A stretch of DNA of 64,000 nt, from NCBI GenBank assembly GCA_964657395.1, contig CAZZUX010000006.1:1-64000 (forward strand). Direction: 5' to 3'. The stretch comes from G963692885 sp964657395. Its GTDB lineage: Bacteria > Acidobacteriota > Terriglobia > Terriglobales > Acidobacteriaceae. Of the stretch, positions 25,179 to 34,300 are shown piece after piece. Within the stretch, counting starts at the first letter, position 1; each line of letters starts with the position of its first letter. The notes beneath the pieces are model-generated. The model was not told where the DNA came from. It did no database searches and was given only the letters and a program-made list of their open reading frames with translations. The position numbers and the translations under genes are program-made.

Positions 25179-25946
25179 ATGCATTTGACTGAAGTGACTT
25201 CTGCCGGCTCCAGCCTTTCTTCTTTCCGACCGGACAATCGTGCGCCCGATGCCATGCGACCGGTGAAGATGACGAGGGATTTTGTGCGGGTGGCTGAGGG
25301 CTCTGTGCTGATTGAGGTCGGCCATACGCGTGTTCTGTGCAATGCCACGATTGAACAGGGCGTTCCTGGATGGCTTCGTAACAGTGGCCGCGGGTGGGTG
25401 ACGGCGGAGTACGGGATGCTGCCGAGGGCGACGTTGACGCGTTCTCCGCGTGAGAGCGAGCGAGGCAAGATTGGCGGTCGAACGCACGAGATCCAACGGC
25501 TGATCGGGCGGTCGTTGCGTTCGGTGATCGACATGCAGGCACTTGGCGAGCGGACCGTGGTGCTGGACTGCGATGTGCTGCAGGCGGACGGCGGAACGCG
25601 CACGGCGGCGATCACGGGAGCCTGTGCAGCACTGGCGCTTGCGCTGAACCGGATGACGAAGGCCGGCGCGCTGAAGAGCTCTCCTTTGAAGCAGCTGGTA
25701 GCAGCGACATCGGTCGGGATCCTGGAGGGACAGGTGCTGCTTGACCTGGCTTACGAAGAAGACTCGCAGGCGGATGTAGACATGAACGTAGTTATGAATG
25801 AAGCCGGCGGGCTGGTGGAAGTGCAGGCTACGGCGGAAAAAGAGTCATTTCCGAGAAGTGCCTTGTTGGCGATGATGGATTATGCCGAGGCGGGCATTGC
25901 GAAGCTGATTGTCGCGCAGCAGGAGCTGTTGAGAGATGCTGTCTGA
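25179..25946 (+). CDS. rph: Ribonuclease PH
   Basis: A 255-aa phosphorolytic 3'-5' exoribonuclease that trims tRNA 3' ends. It shows RPDNRAPDAMRPVKMTRDFV, TRVLCNATIEQGVPGWLR, the RSPRESERGKIGGRTHEIQR loop and LDCDVLQADGGTRTAAITGA. There are about 15 extra residues before the usual start. It stands alone, with a terminator hairpin just after the stop. Confidence 0.95.
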   Translation: MHLTEVTSAGSSLSSFRPDNRAPDAMRPVKMTRDFVRVAEGSVLIEVGHTRVLCNATIEQGVPGWLRNSGRGWVTAEYGMLPRATLTRSPRESERGKIGGRTHEIQRLIGRSLRSVIDMQALGERTVVLDCDVLQADGGTRTAAITGACAALALALNRMTKAGALKSSPLKQLVAATSVGILEGQVLLDLAYEEDSQADVDMNVVMNEAGGLVEVQATAEKESFPRSALLAMMDYAEAGIAKLIVAQQELLRDAV

Positions 25947-25962
25947 TTAAGGCCTAGGAACT

Positions 25963-25997
25963 GCCGGCGTTGCTCAGAAAGCAAGCGCCGGCTGTTT
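25963..25997 (+). terminator. Terminator after rph
   Basis: GCCGGCG-TTGC (25963-25973) pairs with GCAA-(G)-CGCCGGC (25981-25992) around a 7-base loop. The stem has 11 bp with one bulge, followed by TGTTT. Confidence 0.65.
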
Positions 25998-26004
25998 GCA
26001 GGTG

Positions 26005-26196
26005 TCAGGCCGTGGTGTGGTGATCTGCCCAGGCGTGTTGCAGTTCGCTTGCCAGTTCCACAACAGGCGCGGGTGAGAGAGCTGCTTTGCCGAGACGCTT
26101 TCCGGCCTGCATAGGGGTGTCGCCGCTTTTTCTGAAAATCAGCCAGGCTACATAGGCAGTGCCAGCTGTGGCCAGGGTCCAGACGAGAGTCCGCAT
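26005..26196 (-). CDS. Small single-helix membrane protein
   Basis: A 63-aa protein with one N-terminal transmembrane helix (LVWTLATAGTAYVAWLIF) and a polar C-terminal half. AAGGAG lies 8 bases before the ATG, which supports that it is a real gene. Function unknown. It is convergent with rph. Confidence 0.6.
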   Translation of the reverse strand: MRTLVWTLATAGTAYVAWLIFRKSGDTPMQAGKRLGKAALSPAPVVELASELQHAWADHHTTA

Positions 26197-26392
26197 CTGT
26201 GTGTCTCCTTGTGTTTCGCTGAAGTGTTAGAAGCAATCTGAGCGCCGGGGCTGCTTTGCCGAGTAATTGGAATTTGATCCAGGCAGCTTCGATCCATGAG
26301 CCTGCTGCCGGGCCTGCTGAAGAAGAGGCCGGTCAGCGTGAGAGAATACGGTGTTGGCCCCGTCTGCTTGGCCTGTACATCCTCGCTTCCTC

Positions 26393-27895
26393 ATGAACCT
26401 TCGACTCTTTAATACCCTTTCAGGCCAGGTGGAACAGCTTGTTCCAGAACCTTCCATTCCAGCCGGCTCAACGTTCGGGATGTATGCGTGTGGCCCCACT
26501 GTTTACGACTACGGGCATATTGGCAACTTTCGCACTTTCCTTCATGTGGACCTACTTCGTCGTTTCCTGAAGCAGCAGGGGGTGGCCGTCCGCCATGTCA
26601 TGAACATCACTGACGTGGACGACAAGATCATCCGCAATGCGATGGCGGCCGGGGTTTCGATCGGGGAGTACACACCCAAGTACGAGAAGGCGTTTTTCGA
26701 AGATATGGATGCGCTCGGCTGTGAGCGGCCAGAGGTCATTGCGAGGGCCACGGAAAATATTCCGGAGATGACGGCACTGATCGAGCAGCTGGCTGCGAAA
26801 GGTTTCGCCTACAAGACCGAAGATGGGTCGTGGTATTTCCGGATTGCCGGCGATCTGGAGTATGGAAAGCTATCGAAGAAGGATTTTGGCGGCATCCAGG
26901 ACGGCGCCCGCGTCGATGTCGATGACTACGACAAGGATGCAGCGCGTGACTTTGCGTTGTGGAAGTCGGCCAGGCCGCATGAGCACCAGTGGGACACGCC
27001 GATCGGCTGCGGCCGACCCGGCTGGCATATTGAATGTTCGGCCATGGCGATGAAGTACCTGGGCATGAATTTCAGCCTGCATGCCGGCGGCGAAGACCTG
27101 ATGTTCCCGCACCATGAGAATGAGATTGCGCAGTCCGAATCGGCTACCGGTGAGGTGTTTGCGCGGCACTGGATGCATGTGCGCTTCCTGCTGGTGGAAG
27201 GCCGGAAGATGTCGAAGTCCGAAGGCAACTTCTACACGTTGCGCGACCTGCTGCTGAAGGGGTACAAGGCTTCGGCTATTCGATTCCTGTTGTTGTCAGT
27301 GCCGTATCGCCACCAGTTGAACTTCACGTTTGAGGGACTGATCGAGTCGACTTCGGCGGTAGAGCGATTGCGCACATTTCACAAGCGCGTTGTGGATGGG
27401 CAGGCTGCCGGTAAGTGGCCTGCGGGCGTGAATGGCGAGTTGCAGAGACAGGCGAGTGCTTCGGCAGAGGCGTTTACGGCGGCGCTTGCGGATGATCTGA
27501 ATACAGCCGAAGCGCGCGCGGCGATTTTTGACCTGGTGCGGGTAGGCAATGCTGCGGCAGATAGTGGCACTCTGCATCGGGAGGATGTGCCGGGAATCCT
27601 GGCAGCGCTGGACCGCTTTGATGGCATCTTTGCGGTGCTAGTCAACCGCGACGACTCGATTACGCGTGCGGCGTTGAAGTGGGCCGAGGAGGAAGGCCGC
27701 CTTGAAGACGCGACGCCGGAGTTGCGGGCGAGCCTGGCGCTGACGGATGCGCAGATCGATGCCCTGGTTGAGGAGCGGAACCAGGCGCGGCGGACGCGGA
27801 ACTTTGCGCGGGGCGATGAAATTCGGAAGCAGCTTGCCGAGATGGGGATCACGCTCGAGGACAGCAAAGAGGGCGTTCGCTGGAAGCGGAAATAA
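26393..27895 (+). CDS. cysS: Cysteinyl-tRNA synthetase
   Basis: A 500-aa class I synthetase that charges tRNA-Cys. The HIGH motif is HIGN at residues 42-45, within CGPTVYDYGHIGNFRTF whose Cys33 is a zinc ligand. KMSKS is at 272-276. GWHIECSAMAMKYLG and HHENEIAQSES are the other zinc/adenylate strands. The start is set at ATG 26393 (MNLRLFNTLSG), the standard N terminus; an in-frame start 42 bp upstream would add unrelated residues. Confidence 0.96.
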   Translation: MNLRLFNTLSGQVEQLVPEPSIPAGSTFGMYACGPTVYDYGHIGNFRTFLHVDLLRRFLKQQGVAVRHVMNITDVDDKIIRNAMAAGVSIGEYTPKYEKAFFEDMDALGCERPEVIARATENIPEMTALIEQLAAKGFAYKTEDGSWYFRIAGDLEYGKLSKKDFGGIQDGARVDVDDYDKDAARDFALWKSARPHEHQWDTPIGCGRPGWHIECSAMAMKYLGMNFSLHAGGEDLMFPHHENEIAQSESATGEVFARHWMHVRFLLVEGRKMSKSEGNFYTLRDLLLKGYKASAIRFLLLSVPYRHQLNFTFEGLIESTSAVERLRTFHKRVVDGQAAGKWPAGVNGELQRQASASAEAFTAALADDLNTAEARAAIFDLVRVGNAAADSGTLHREDVPGILAALDRFDGIFAVLVNRDDSITRAALKWAEEEGRLEDATPELRASLALTDAQIDALVEERNQARRTRNFARGDEIRKQLAEMGITLEDSKEGVRWKRK

Positions 27896-27974
27896 TCTGG
27901 CTGGTTGGTGACGGGATGGACGAGTCTCGCCAGACGTACGCATCCCGACGCTGATGCATCCGCTCTAATCCGGA

Positions 27975-29135
27975 ATGCCTGTTTCTGCTGACGCGCCCCC
28001 GGCTCCGCATCTTTCGCTGTCCACTCCGCCGCGAGGTGAGCCTGCCCCACCGCTCGCACCTGAGTTCGCGCATCAAGGCAAGTTGTGGAAGCCGCGTCGG
28101 GTGTTTATTACGCCGGATGCGTATGCGCTGCCCTATGGGCGCACCATGCTGGAGCGGGCTTCGGCTCACGGTGCGGAGGTCACGCGGCTGGGTGCAAATC
28201 GTCTGCCAACGCTCACGGCGGATACGGAACAGAAGCGGTATGCGCTGGCCAAGACGACTTTTGCGATCGTGGTTTCGCCGCCGGGTCAACGCAAACTGCA
28301 GCCGATTCCGCCTTCGGCGGACTGGCAGTTTCATCTTGCGCAAGGGTGCCCGGCGCATTGCCAGTATTGCTATCTTGCAGGGTCGCTGAGTGGACCACCG
28401 GTAACCCGCGCGTATGCAAATGTGCCTGAGATATTGGAGGGGCTGCGCAGTTACGCGGGCCGCGGGAAGGTGACATCGCGCTCCCGCAGTCGCGCGCAGG
28501 AGGGTACGACATTTGAGGCTTCCTGTTATACGGATCCGCTGGGGATTGAGCATTTGACGGGGGCGCTGGAGGCGTCGATCCGCTTCTTCGGAGAATGGGA
28601 TGCGCCGGTGCAGTTGCGGTGGACGACCAAATTCGATGCGATCTCGCACCTGCTGCCTTTGCAGCACCATGGACGGACGCGCATCCGCTTTTCGGTGAAT
28701 GCGGCGAGTATTGCGCGCGACTTTGAGGGCGGCACGGCGAGTGTGGCGCAGCGGTTGCAGGCATTGCGGCGTGTCGCCATGGCAGGTTATCCGATTGGGC
28801 TGACGATTGCGCCCATCATGCCGGTGCCTGAGTGGCAGCAGCAGTACTCGACGCTGCTGCAATCTGTCGCTGATGCTGTGCGCGACGTCGACGGGCTGGA
28901 TTTGACAGCGGAACTGATTACGCATCGTTTCACGCCGGGATCGAAGGAAGTGCTGCTCGGCTGGTACCCGAAGACGACGCTGGATCTGCGAGAGGATGCG
29001 CGGAGCGAGAAGCGGACCAAGTTCGGCGGCTTTAAGTATGTGTATCCGAAAGATGCGATGGGCGAAATGCGCGACTATTTTGAGAAGACGATTGCTGCGC
29101 TGCTGCCAACTGCTCGCATTCTTTACTGGACTTGA
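27975..29135 (+). CDS. Spore-photoproduct-lyase-family radical SAM protein
   Basis: A 386-aa protein with a radical SAM CxxxCxxC motif (C125, C129, C132 in CPAHCQYCYLAG) and the family order of SplB. The features CYTDPLGIEHLTGALEA, RIRFSVNAASIARDFEGGTA and ITHRFTPGSKEVL follow. SplB repairs the spore photoproduct (a thymine dimer) in endospores. The organism here is not expected to sporulate, so a different DNA lesion or another substrate is possible. It lies 79 bp after cysS in the same direction. Confidence 0.85.
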   Translation: MPVSADAPPAPHLSLSTPPRGEPAPPLAPEFAHQGKLWKPRRVFITPDAYALPYGRTMLERASAHGAEVTRLGANRLPTLTADTEQKRYALAKTTFAIVVSPPGQRKLQPIPPSADWQFHLAQGCPAHCQYCYLAGSLSGPPVTRAYANVPEILEGLRSYAGRGKVTSRSRSRAQEGTTFEASCYTDPLGIEHLTGALEASIRFFGEWDAPVQLRWTTKFDAISHLLPLQHHGRTRIRFSVNAASIARDFEGGTASVAQRLQALRRVAMAGYPIGLTIAPIMPVPEWQQQYSTLLQSVADAVRDVDGLDLTAELITHRFTPGSKEVLLGWYPKTTLDLREDARSEKRTKFGGFKYVYPKDAMGEMRDYFEKTIAALLPTARILYWT

Positions 29136-29244
29136 TCAGGCGGGGGCCACAGACGTGTGCGGCCTTAGATAGCCGGACTGTTTAAAAGAGGTTCGCGCAT
29201 AGTGCGAAGGCCTATCCTAGCTGCGCGAGGATGGGGCACCCGGC

Positions 29245-30795
29245 TCAGTGGCGGGCGTACTGGACTGGCGCGGAGATGCGGTTGAGGATGCTGTTCTTTC
29301 CTACCATGCGGACGATGAACGTGTGCGGTCCGGCAGACAGCTTATCAAGTGCCATCGTGCCGTTGGGGGCCGCTGGTATGTTGGCGAGAAGAGTCACATC
29401 GCGGCCGTTGCGGGAGTCGTAGATCTCGATGTGAGAGACGGTAGTGAGGCTGGCAGCTGACGGATTGGCTGTCTCAAGCGACCATGCGAGATTGCTGCCA
29501 TCGACTTTCGCGCTGACGGTGTAGCAGTTGTCGATGCCGCTCTCGATCTCGGTGCCTTCGTTGTAGTCGTTCCAGGTAGCGATCTGGAGATACGGTAAAC
29601 CGCTTCCGCCGTTGAACGAGGCGCTCTCGGCGAGCGACTTGATCCAGAGCTGGCCGCATTGCTGGTCCATGATGCGATTGGCGCCCCAGTTGGACTGGAC
29701 GCTGTTGAAGCCCTTGTAGGCGAGGCCCCACAGCAGGGTGTTCGGGTGGCTGGATGCGGTTTGATAGAAGTGGGCCAGGGTGCCGCTGGTGGTTGCGGGT
29801 CCGATGTTCTGCACCGACTGATCGCGCACTGGATCAGTGCCTTCGGGTTTGAGCCAGTAGTATGCGCCGGAGGACGCCTTGCGCGTGAAACCGGCAGCGT
29901 TCTCGAAGATGATCATGGGTACGCCGTTGTTGGCGTTGTACGGCGGCTTCGCACAGTTCTTTGGCAGGTCGCTGTTCCATTCTTCGAGATGGACCCAGAC
30001 GTCAGTCCAGGACGGGGCTGATCCGGATTCCGGGATGATGGCATCTTCCGGAAAGATCTGGAGGACAGGTCGCCCGTTGATCTTCTGATAGGCATCATTG
30101 CCAAAGTGAAAGCCGTTCAGGTAACACAGGTCGTTCCGCATGTGAGCGATGACGCAGTTTTCGTAGTCGCCGCCCGATCTGCCGGAACAACTGGCGCCGG
30201 AGGTGCCGGGGATGCCGGTGGGCGTGACCGTGTAGCCGGTGGCAGGACCGTCGTACATGATGAGGTACATGGGCGAGCAGGCCTGGGGACCGCTGCAGTA
30301 CTTCGAGCCAACGTAGCCCTGGAGCTTGAGCGCGGCGGAATCCTCGGAGGTGCCGGCGCCTTCCCAGGTAAGGATGGCTCCATCGATGTGGCGGCGTTTG
30401 ATGTCTTCTACCTGGGCAGCGACGGTTTTCCGGTCGTTGGAGTTGTAGCCGGTCACGACGTTGTTGTGACAGTGATCCGAGTCAGTGTCGGTGCAGAAGC
30501 CGAGCATGATGTTGGCGAAGATTTTTGTGGCTTCGCCATGGCCGAGATAGGTGTGGAGATCTTCGGTTGAGACGTTGCCGGCTGGCCGGTCGAAGACAGG
30601 AGTTGCTACCTGAGGTCGTGTGTCGTTCTGGCCGGTGAATGGTTTGCGACAATGCGGCGGCAATTTACCGCCGGCAGGGCAGGCAGATGTGTTGTTTGCG
30701 GTGAGCGAGGCAAGGCTGATCTGGGCCAGGGCACTGGTTGTGCAGCACAGCAGGAGTAAGAACAGCGCCAGACGGGCCTTGGTGAATGGTGGAAT
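29245..30795 (-). CDS. Secreted glycoside-hydrolase-like protein (GH71/GH99-like)
   Basis: A long exported protein. The frame is open from 30807 and encodes a signal peptide (KARLALFLLLLCCTTSALAQ). However, between the in-frame stop at 30808-30810 and that signal there is no ATG, GTG or TTG. ATT at 30795, about 10 bases after GAGGA, is the best candidate; the first standard start, TTG 30663, would remove the signal peptide. The body has GFCTDTDSDHCHNNVVTGYN, GAILTWEGAGTSEDSAALKL and the C-terminal LQIATWNDYNEGTEIE motif, which recalls alpha-glucanase/mannosidase families GH71 and GH99. Substrate unknown. Confidence 0.7.
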   Translation of the reverse strand: MPPFTKARLALFLLLLCCTTSALAQISLASLTANNTSACPAGGKLPPHCRKPFTGQNDTRPQVATPVFDRPAGNVSTEDLHTYLGHGEATKIFANIMLGFCTDTDSDHCHNNVVTGYNSNDRKTVAAQVEDIKRRHIDGAILTWEGAGTSEDSAALKLQGYVGSKYCSGPQACSPMYLIMYDGPATGYTVTPTGIPGTSGASCSGRSGGDYENCVIAHMRNDLCYLNGFHFGNDAYQKINGRPVLQIFPEDAIIPESGSAPSWTDVWVHLEEWNSDLPKNCAKPPYNANNGVPMIIFENAAGFTRKASSGAYYWLKPEGTDPVRDQSVQNIGPATTSGTLAHFYQTASSHPNTLLWGLAYKGFNSVQSNWGANRIMDQQCGQLWIKSLAESASFNGGSGLPYLQIATWNDYNEGTEIESGIDNCYTVSAKVDGSNLAWSLETANPSAASLTTVSHIEIYDSRNGRDVTLLANIPAAPNGTMALDKLSAGPHTFIVRMVGKNSILNRISAPVQYARH

Positions 30796-30921
30796 GATTT
30801 CAGATCCTCAAATGGACAGGGTGCTCTGCTGATTGTGACGCATCTCCGTTAGACGCGGCAGCACTTCCGGCGTCTAAAACGATCTGTCGGTCATCCCTGC
30901 GGGAAACCTTGGTGTCGTGAA

Positions 30922-31689
30922 TCAGTGCATCGGCGGCAGGGCATTGTCGCTGAACTGCGGGATGCCGAAATGTCCGCGCAGATGCAGAAGGTCCATGGTG
31001 CTCAGGTCGCCGGAGACTGCGATGAGGTTCAGGTTCGAGGGGCCAGCCAGCAGGATCGCGCAGCCGGCGACGTTGATGCCCCTGGTCGCGATCCAGAGAT
31101 CGGTCTGGCCTTTGGCGTAACCAGCGCCGTCGGTATGCGTGTGAGCAGTGACAACATGCTTCCACCCGAGCGCGTTGTACTGGGCGCGCACGGCGTCGAG
31201 TTCAGCAGGGTTGTAGGCGCCGGGACCGCGGAAACGGTAGGAATGCACAGAGATGCCGTTGAGGCGGCCAAGGGACTGCCGGGTCGGCTCATCGAGGCCG
31301 TACAGGTTACCGGCGAGGGCGAGCATGGAGCGGTCAAAGGTGAAGTCGGTGTGCCAGGACGCTTGCTGGGCGAGTATGTTCATCCCCTGCGGGATCCAGG
31401 ACAGAGTGTCCTGCCCCTGCGGAGGAGGCGGATAGGCCGGAGCTTGATAGGCCGGCGGGGGGTAATTCTGGGCCGGGCCGCTGGGTGCCGGGTAGTTCTG
31501 TGACGGCGGATCCTGGCTGGGATAGGCCGGGCCACCCTGGTTGTACTGGCCCTGATCCTGCGCGGGTGCAGCAGTGTCCGGCGGCGGGTAAGCGGAAGTC
31601 TGGGCATTGCTCGCGAGGGGTAGGGAGGCGGTAAGCAGGCAGGCTGCCAAGGCGGCAGTTGCGGAAAGATGTTTGAATTTCGGAAACAT
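30922..31689 (-). CDS. DUF4252-like secreted protein with Pro/Gln-rich linker
   Basis: A 255-aa exported protein with a signal peptide (ATAALAACLLTASLPLASNA), a Pro/Gln/Tyr-rich linker of about 80 residues and a C-terminal domain. That domain is like the one at 7434-8111: RLNGISVHSYRFRGPGAYNP, YNALGWKHVVTAHTHTDG, then LWIATRGINVAGCAILLAG and HFGIPQF. The ATG at 31689 follows GAGGAG; an upstream in-frame ATG at 31719 is less likely. It is the second DUF4252-like protein in this window, here without a sigma factor. Confidence 0.75.
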   Translation of the reverse strand: MFPKFKHLSATAALAACLLTASLPLASNAQTSAYPPPDTAAPAQDQGQYNQGGPAYPSQDPPSQNYPAPSGPAQNYPPPAYQAPAYPPPPQGQDTLSWIPQGMNILAQQASWHTDFTFDRSMLALAGNLYGLDEPTRQSLGRLNGISVHSYRFRGPGAYNPAELDAVRAQYNALGWKHVVTAHTHTDGAGYAKGQTDLWIATRGINVAGCAILLAGPSNLNLIAVSGDLSTMDLLHLRGHFGIPQFSDNALPPMH

Positions 31690-31795
31690 GGGACTCCTCG
31701 CGGAACAATTCCCGGGCACTCATGGAAACCCGCTCCGGGGACCGATGTTGCGCCTGAGGCCGCCGATAGTCGTGAAGCGGCGAAGCTCTGTGCAA

Positions 31796-32317
31796 TCAGA
31801 CGATCTCGCCGCCCGGCTGGTTGCGGGAGATACCGACGGCCAGCATGATCAGCCAGAACAGGAATTGCAGCGAGCAGGCTCCGACCAGGTCCAGCATGAC
31901 ATCCTGCGGCGTCCCGGTGCGGTTGGGCAGGAAGTGCTGATGATACTCGTCGGCGGAAGCGACGGCGAGCGTGCAGGCCAGCGCGTAGATGACGTTTTCG
32001 ATGCGGTAGCTTCGGCGACGGATGATCTCCGACGTGCGGTACCAGGCGCGATAGAACAACAGGCTGAGGGTGCCGTAGCCGGCGAAGTGGCCGGTTTTGC
32101 GGATGATGTGGTGCACGGTCTCCCAGCGAACGTCGGACACGGTGCCGAAGAGTGACTGCCACAGCATGCGCAGAGGGCCGCTGGTGTTGTTCGCGCCGAA
32201 GCTTGGTGTTGATTCGAGCATGATGACGCAGACGCCGATGAGCGCCGGCAGCCATGCGAGGAAGATGCGGAGGGGCCGAGGTTTTCGACGCCGTGTGCGG
32301 GGCGGACTCAACGACAT
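31796..32317 (-). CDS. VanZ-family membrane protein
   Basis: A 173-aa protein with four hydrophobic segments and the VanZ-type layout: helix 1 (FLAWLPALIGVCVIMLES), an IRKTGHFAGYGTLSLLFYRA stretch and a final DEYHQHFLPNRTGTPQDVML strand before the last helix. VanZ proteins are linked to low-level teicoplanin resistance in enterococci, but most members have no known role. It lies just downstream of guaB, on the same strand. Confidence 0.85.
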   Translation of the reverse strand: MSLSPPRTRRRKPRPLRIFLAWLPALIGVCVIMLESTPSFGANNTSGPLRMLWQSLFGTVSDVRWETVHHIIRKTGHFAGYGTLSLLFYRAWYRTSEIIRRRSYRIENVIYALACTLAVASADEYHQHFLPNRTGTPQDVMLDLVGACSLQFLFWLIMLAVGISRNQPGGEIV

Positions 32318-32374
32318 GCGCGACAGCCCGACGATGTTTGTTTACCGTGAAGCGTTCGAGCTAAGGAAGAGAAG

Positions 32375-32392
32375 TGCGACCAACGGGAGCAT
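32375..32392. repeat. 18-bp dispersed repeat, copy A
   Basis: TGCGACCAACGGGAGCAT in the vanZ-guaB intergenic space. Identical to copies at 43594-43611 (inverted) and 43708-43725. Confidence 0.8.
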
Positions 32393-32425
32393 AAACGCGT
32401 AGCGTGGTGGCCCGCACCGCAGGTG

Positions 32426-33949
32426 CTATTCGACATGGTAGTTGGGGGCTTCGCGAGTGATGATGACGTCGTGAACGTGGCTTTCGCGCAGGCCGGCGTT
32501 GGAGATGCGGACGAAGCGGGCGTTCTGTTGCAATTCCGGGATGGTGCCGCAGCCGAGATAGCCCATGCCGGAGCGCAGGCCGCCGACCAGCTGGTAGACC
32601 ATGGACTCCAGTGGTCCGCGGTGGGGAACGCGGCCTTCGATGCCTTCCGGCACAAATTTGGCGAGGCGATTGTTGCCCTGGCGCTCGCGGGCGACTACGC
32701 CTTCCATGCGGCCGGCGTCGTCCGTGAAGTCGTCTTTACCCTGGAAGTAGCGCTCGCCGGATCCCTGGGCCATGGCGGAGAGTGAACCCATACCGCGGTA
32801 TGCCTTGAACGAGCGGCCCTGGTAAAGGATGGTTTCGCCGGGGCTTTCGTCGACGCCGGCGAAGAGCGAGCCGATCATGACGGCGCTCGCACCGGCGGCG
32901 ATGGCCTTGGTGACATCGCCGGAATACTTGATGCCACCATCGGCGATGATGGGCACGCCGCGCTCGATGCCGGCTTTGTAACAGGCGCTGATCGCTGTGA
33001 TCTGCGGCATGCCGGCGCCGGTGACCATGCGGGTGGTGCAGATGGAGCCGGGGCCGATGCCGACTTTGACGGCGTCTGCACCGGCGTCCATGAGGGCGAT
33101 GGCGCCTTCGTAGGTGGCGACATTGCCGGCGATCAGGTCGGTGTCCGGGAACCTTGCTTTTACATCGCGAACGGCCTGGAGGACGCGCGCGGAGTGCCCG
33201 TGGGCGGAGTCGATGGACAGAATGTCCGTGCGCGCGCGGATGAGCTCGCCGGCACGCTCGAGATAGTCGCCGGTGGCGCCGATGGCCGCGCCAACGCGGA
33301 GGCGGCCCTGCGAGTCCTTGGCGGCGCTGGGGTATTTGAGCTTCTTCTGAATGTCCTTGACGGTGATGAGGCCCTTGAGTTCATAGTCGCCATTGACGAC
33401 GAGAAGTTTTTCCACGCGATGCTGATGCAGGATCTGTTCTGCCTCTTCGAGCGTGGTGCCGACCGGAACGGTGATCAGGTCTTTCTTCGTCATGACATCG
33501 CCGACGGGAATGTCAGTGCGCGTTTCGAAGCGCAGGTCGCGGTTGGTCAGGATGCCTACCAGACGCTTGCCCTGGGTGACGGGGACGCCGGAGATTTTGT
33601 AGCGGCGCATGACTTCGAGAGCGTCGGAGATGAGCTGTTCGGGCCCTATGGTGACCGGGTCGACGATCATGCCGCTTTCCGAACGCTTTACTTTGTCGAC
33701 TTCGCCCGCCTGCTGCTCGATGGTGAGATTGCGGTGAATGATGCCAAGGCCGCCCTGCTGCGCCATGGCGATGGCGAGACGCGATTCCGTCACGGTGTCC
33801 ATGGCAGCGGACAGGAGCGGCGTGGTGAGCTGGATGCGGGGCGTGAGCTGAGTCTGGGTGCTGACCTGCGTGGGCACAACGTCGCTGTAAGCAGGGACCA
33901 GGAGTACGTCGTCAAAAGTAAGGGCTTCCGGAACTGGGAATTCGATCAT
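32426..33949 (-). CDS. guaB: Inosine-5'-monophosphate dehydrogenase
   Basis: A 507-aa enzyme that oxidises IMP to XMP, the rate-limiting step of GMP synthesis. The catalytic Cys304 is in GIGPGSICTTRMVTGAGMPQ. A CBS pair occupies about residues 95-205 (LISDALEVMRRYKISGVPVT, GDVMTKKDLITVPVGTTLEE). The flap motif YRGMGSLSAM is intact. It is 108 bp upstream of vanZ and divergent from the diguanylate cyclase at 34301. Confidence 0.96.
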   Translation of the reverse strand: MIEFPVPEALTFDDVLLVPAYSDVVPTQVSTQTQLTPRIQLTTPLLSAAMDTVTESRLAIAMAQQGGLGIIHRNLTIEQQAGEVDKVKRSESGMIVDPVTIGPEQLISDALEVMRRYKISGVPVTQGKRLVGILTNRDLRFETRTDIPVGDVMTKKDLITVPVGTTLEEAEQILHQHRVEKLLVVNGDYELKGLITVKDIQKKLKYPSAAKDSQGRLRVGAAIGATGDYLERAGELIRARTDILSIDSAHGHSARVLQAVRDVKARFPDTDLIAGNVATYEGAIALMDAGADAVKVGIGPGSICTTRMVTGAGMPQITAISACYKAGIERGVPIIADGGIKYSGDVTKAIAAGASAVMIGSLFAGVDESPGETILYQGRSFKAYRGMGSLSAMAQGSGERYFQGKDDFTDDAGRMEGVVARERQGNNRLAKFVPEGIEGRVPHRGPLESMVYQLVGGLRSGMGYLGCGTIPELQQNARFVRISNAGLRESHVHDVIITREAPNYHVE

Positions 33950-34300
33950 GTCTCTCTTTAGTGGTAGATGACGGCAAAGGCTGTGCGATTCACAGCTGGT
34001 TCAGGCTTGCCGGTTCGCGCGCTTGGATGTGTCCAGGTTGTTGTTGATTGTAGGGTGGGCGGCTCGACAGGGCAAACAGCATTGCGGCGGCCCGATGGTT
34101 TTCGATGAATAAGCGTCCCGGCCGCGGCCGCTGGTAACCGATCAGCGCGGCGCCATTGCTAAACGGAACCCGCACCGCAGCCGATAACCGAGGCAGCGCG
34201 GAATCTTCCGGGCGCTGCCCTGAGGGTCTGAGTCGAGAGGATTGCCGGTCTGTTTGCAATACCTGCTGCTGTTATGGAAGACCCGGAGAGTAATGGAGCA
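33950..34300. other. Divergent intergenic region, no gene seen
   Basis: 351 bp between guaB (minus) and the diguanylate cyclase (plus). It contains a GC-rich palindromic patch (CGGCCGCGGCCG, near 34121-34132) but no recognised promoter, small gene or known riboswitch. Confidence 0.55.

Noticed and set aside
27849..28925. 358-codon open frame antisense to the Spl-family gene
   Set aside because: Arg/Gln/His-rich composition typical of an antisense frame; the plus-strand gene has a clear radical SAM motif.
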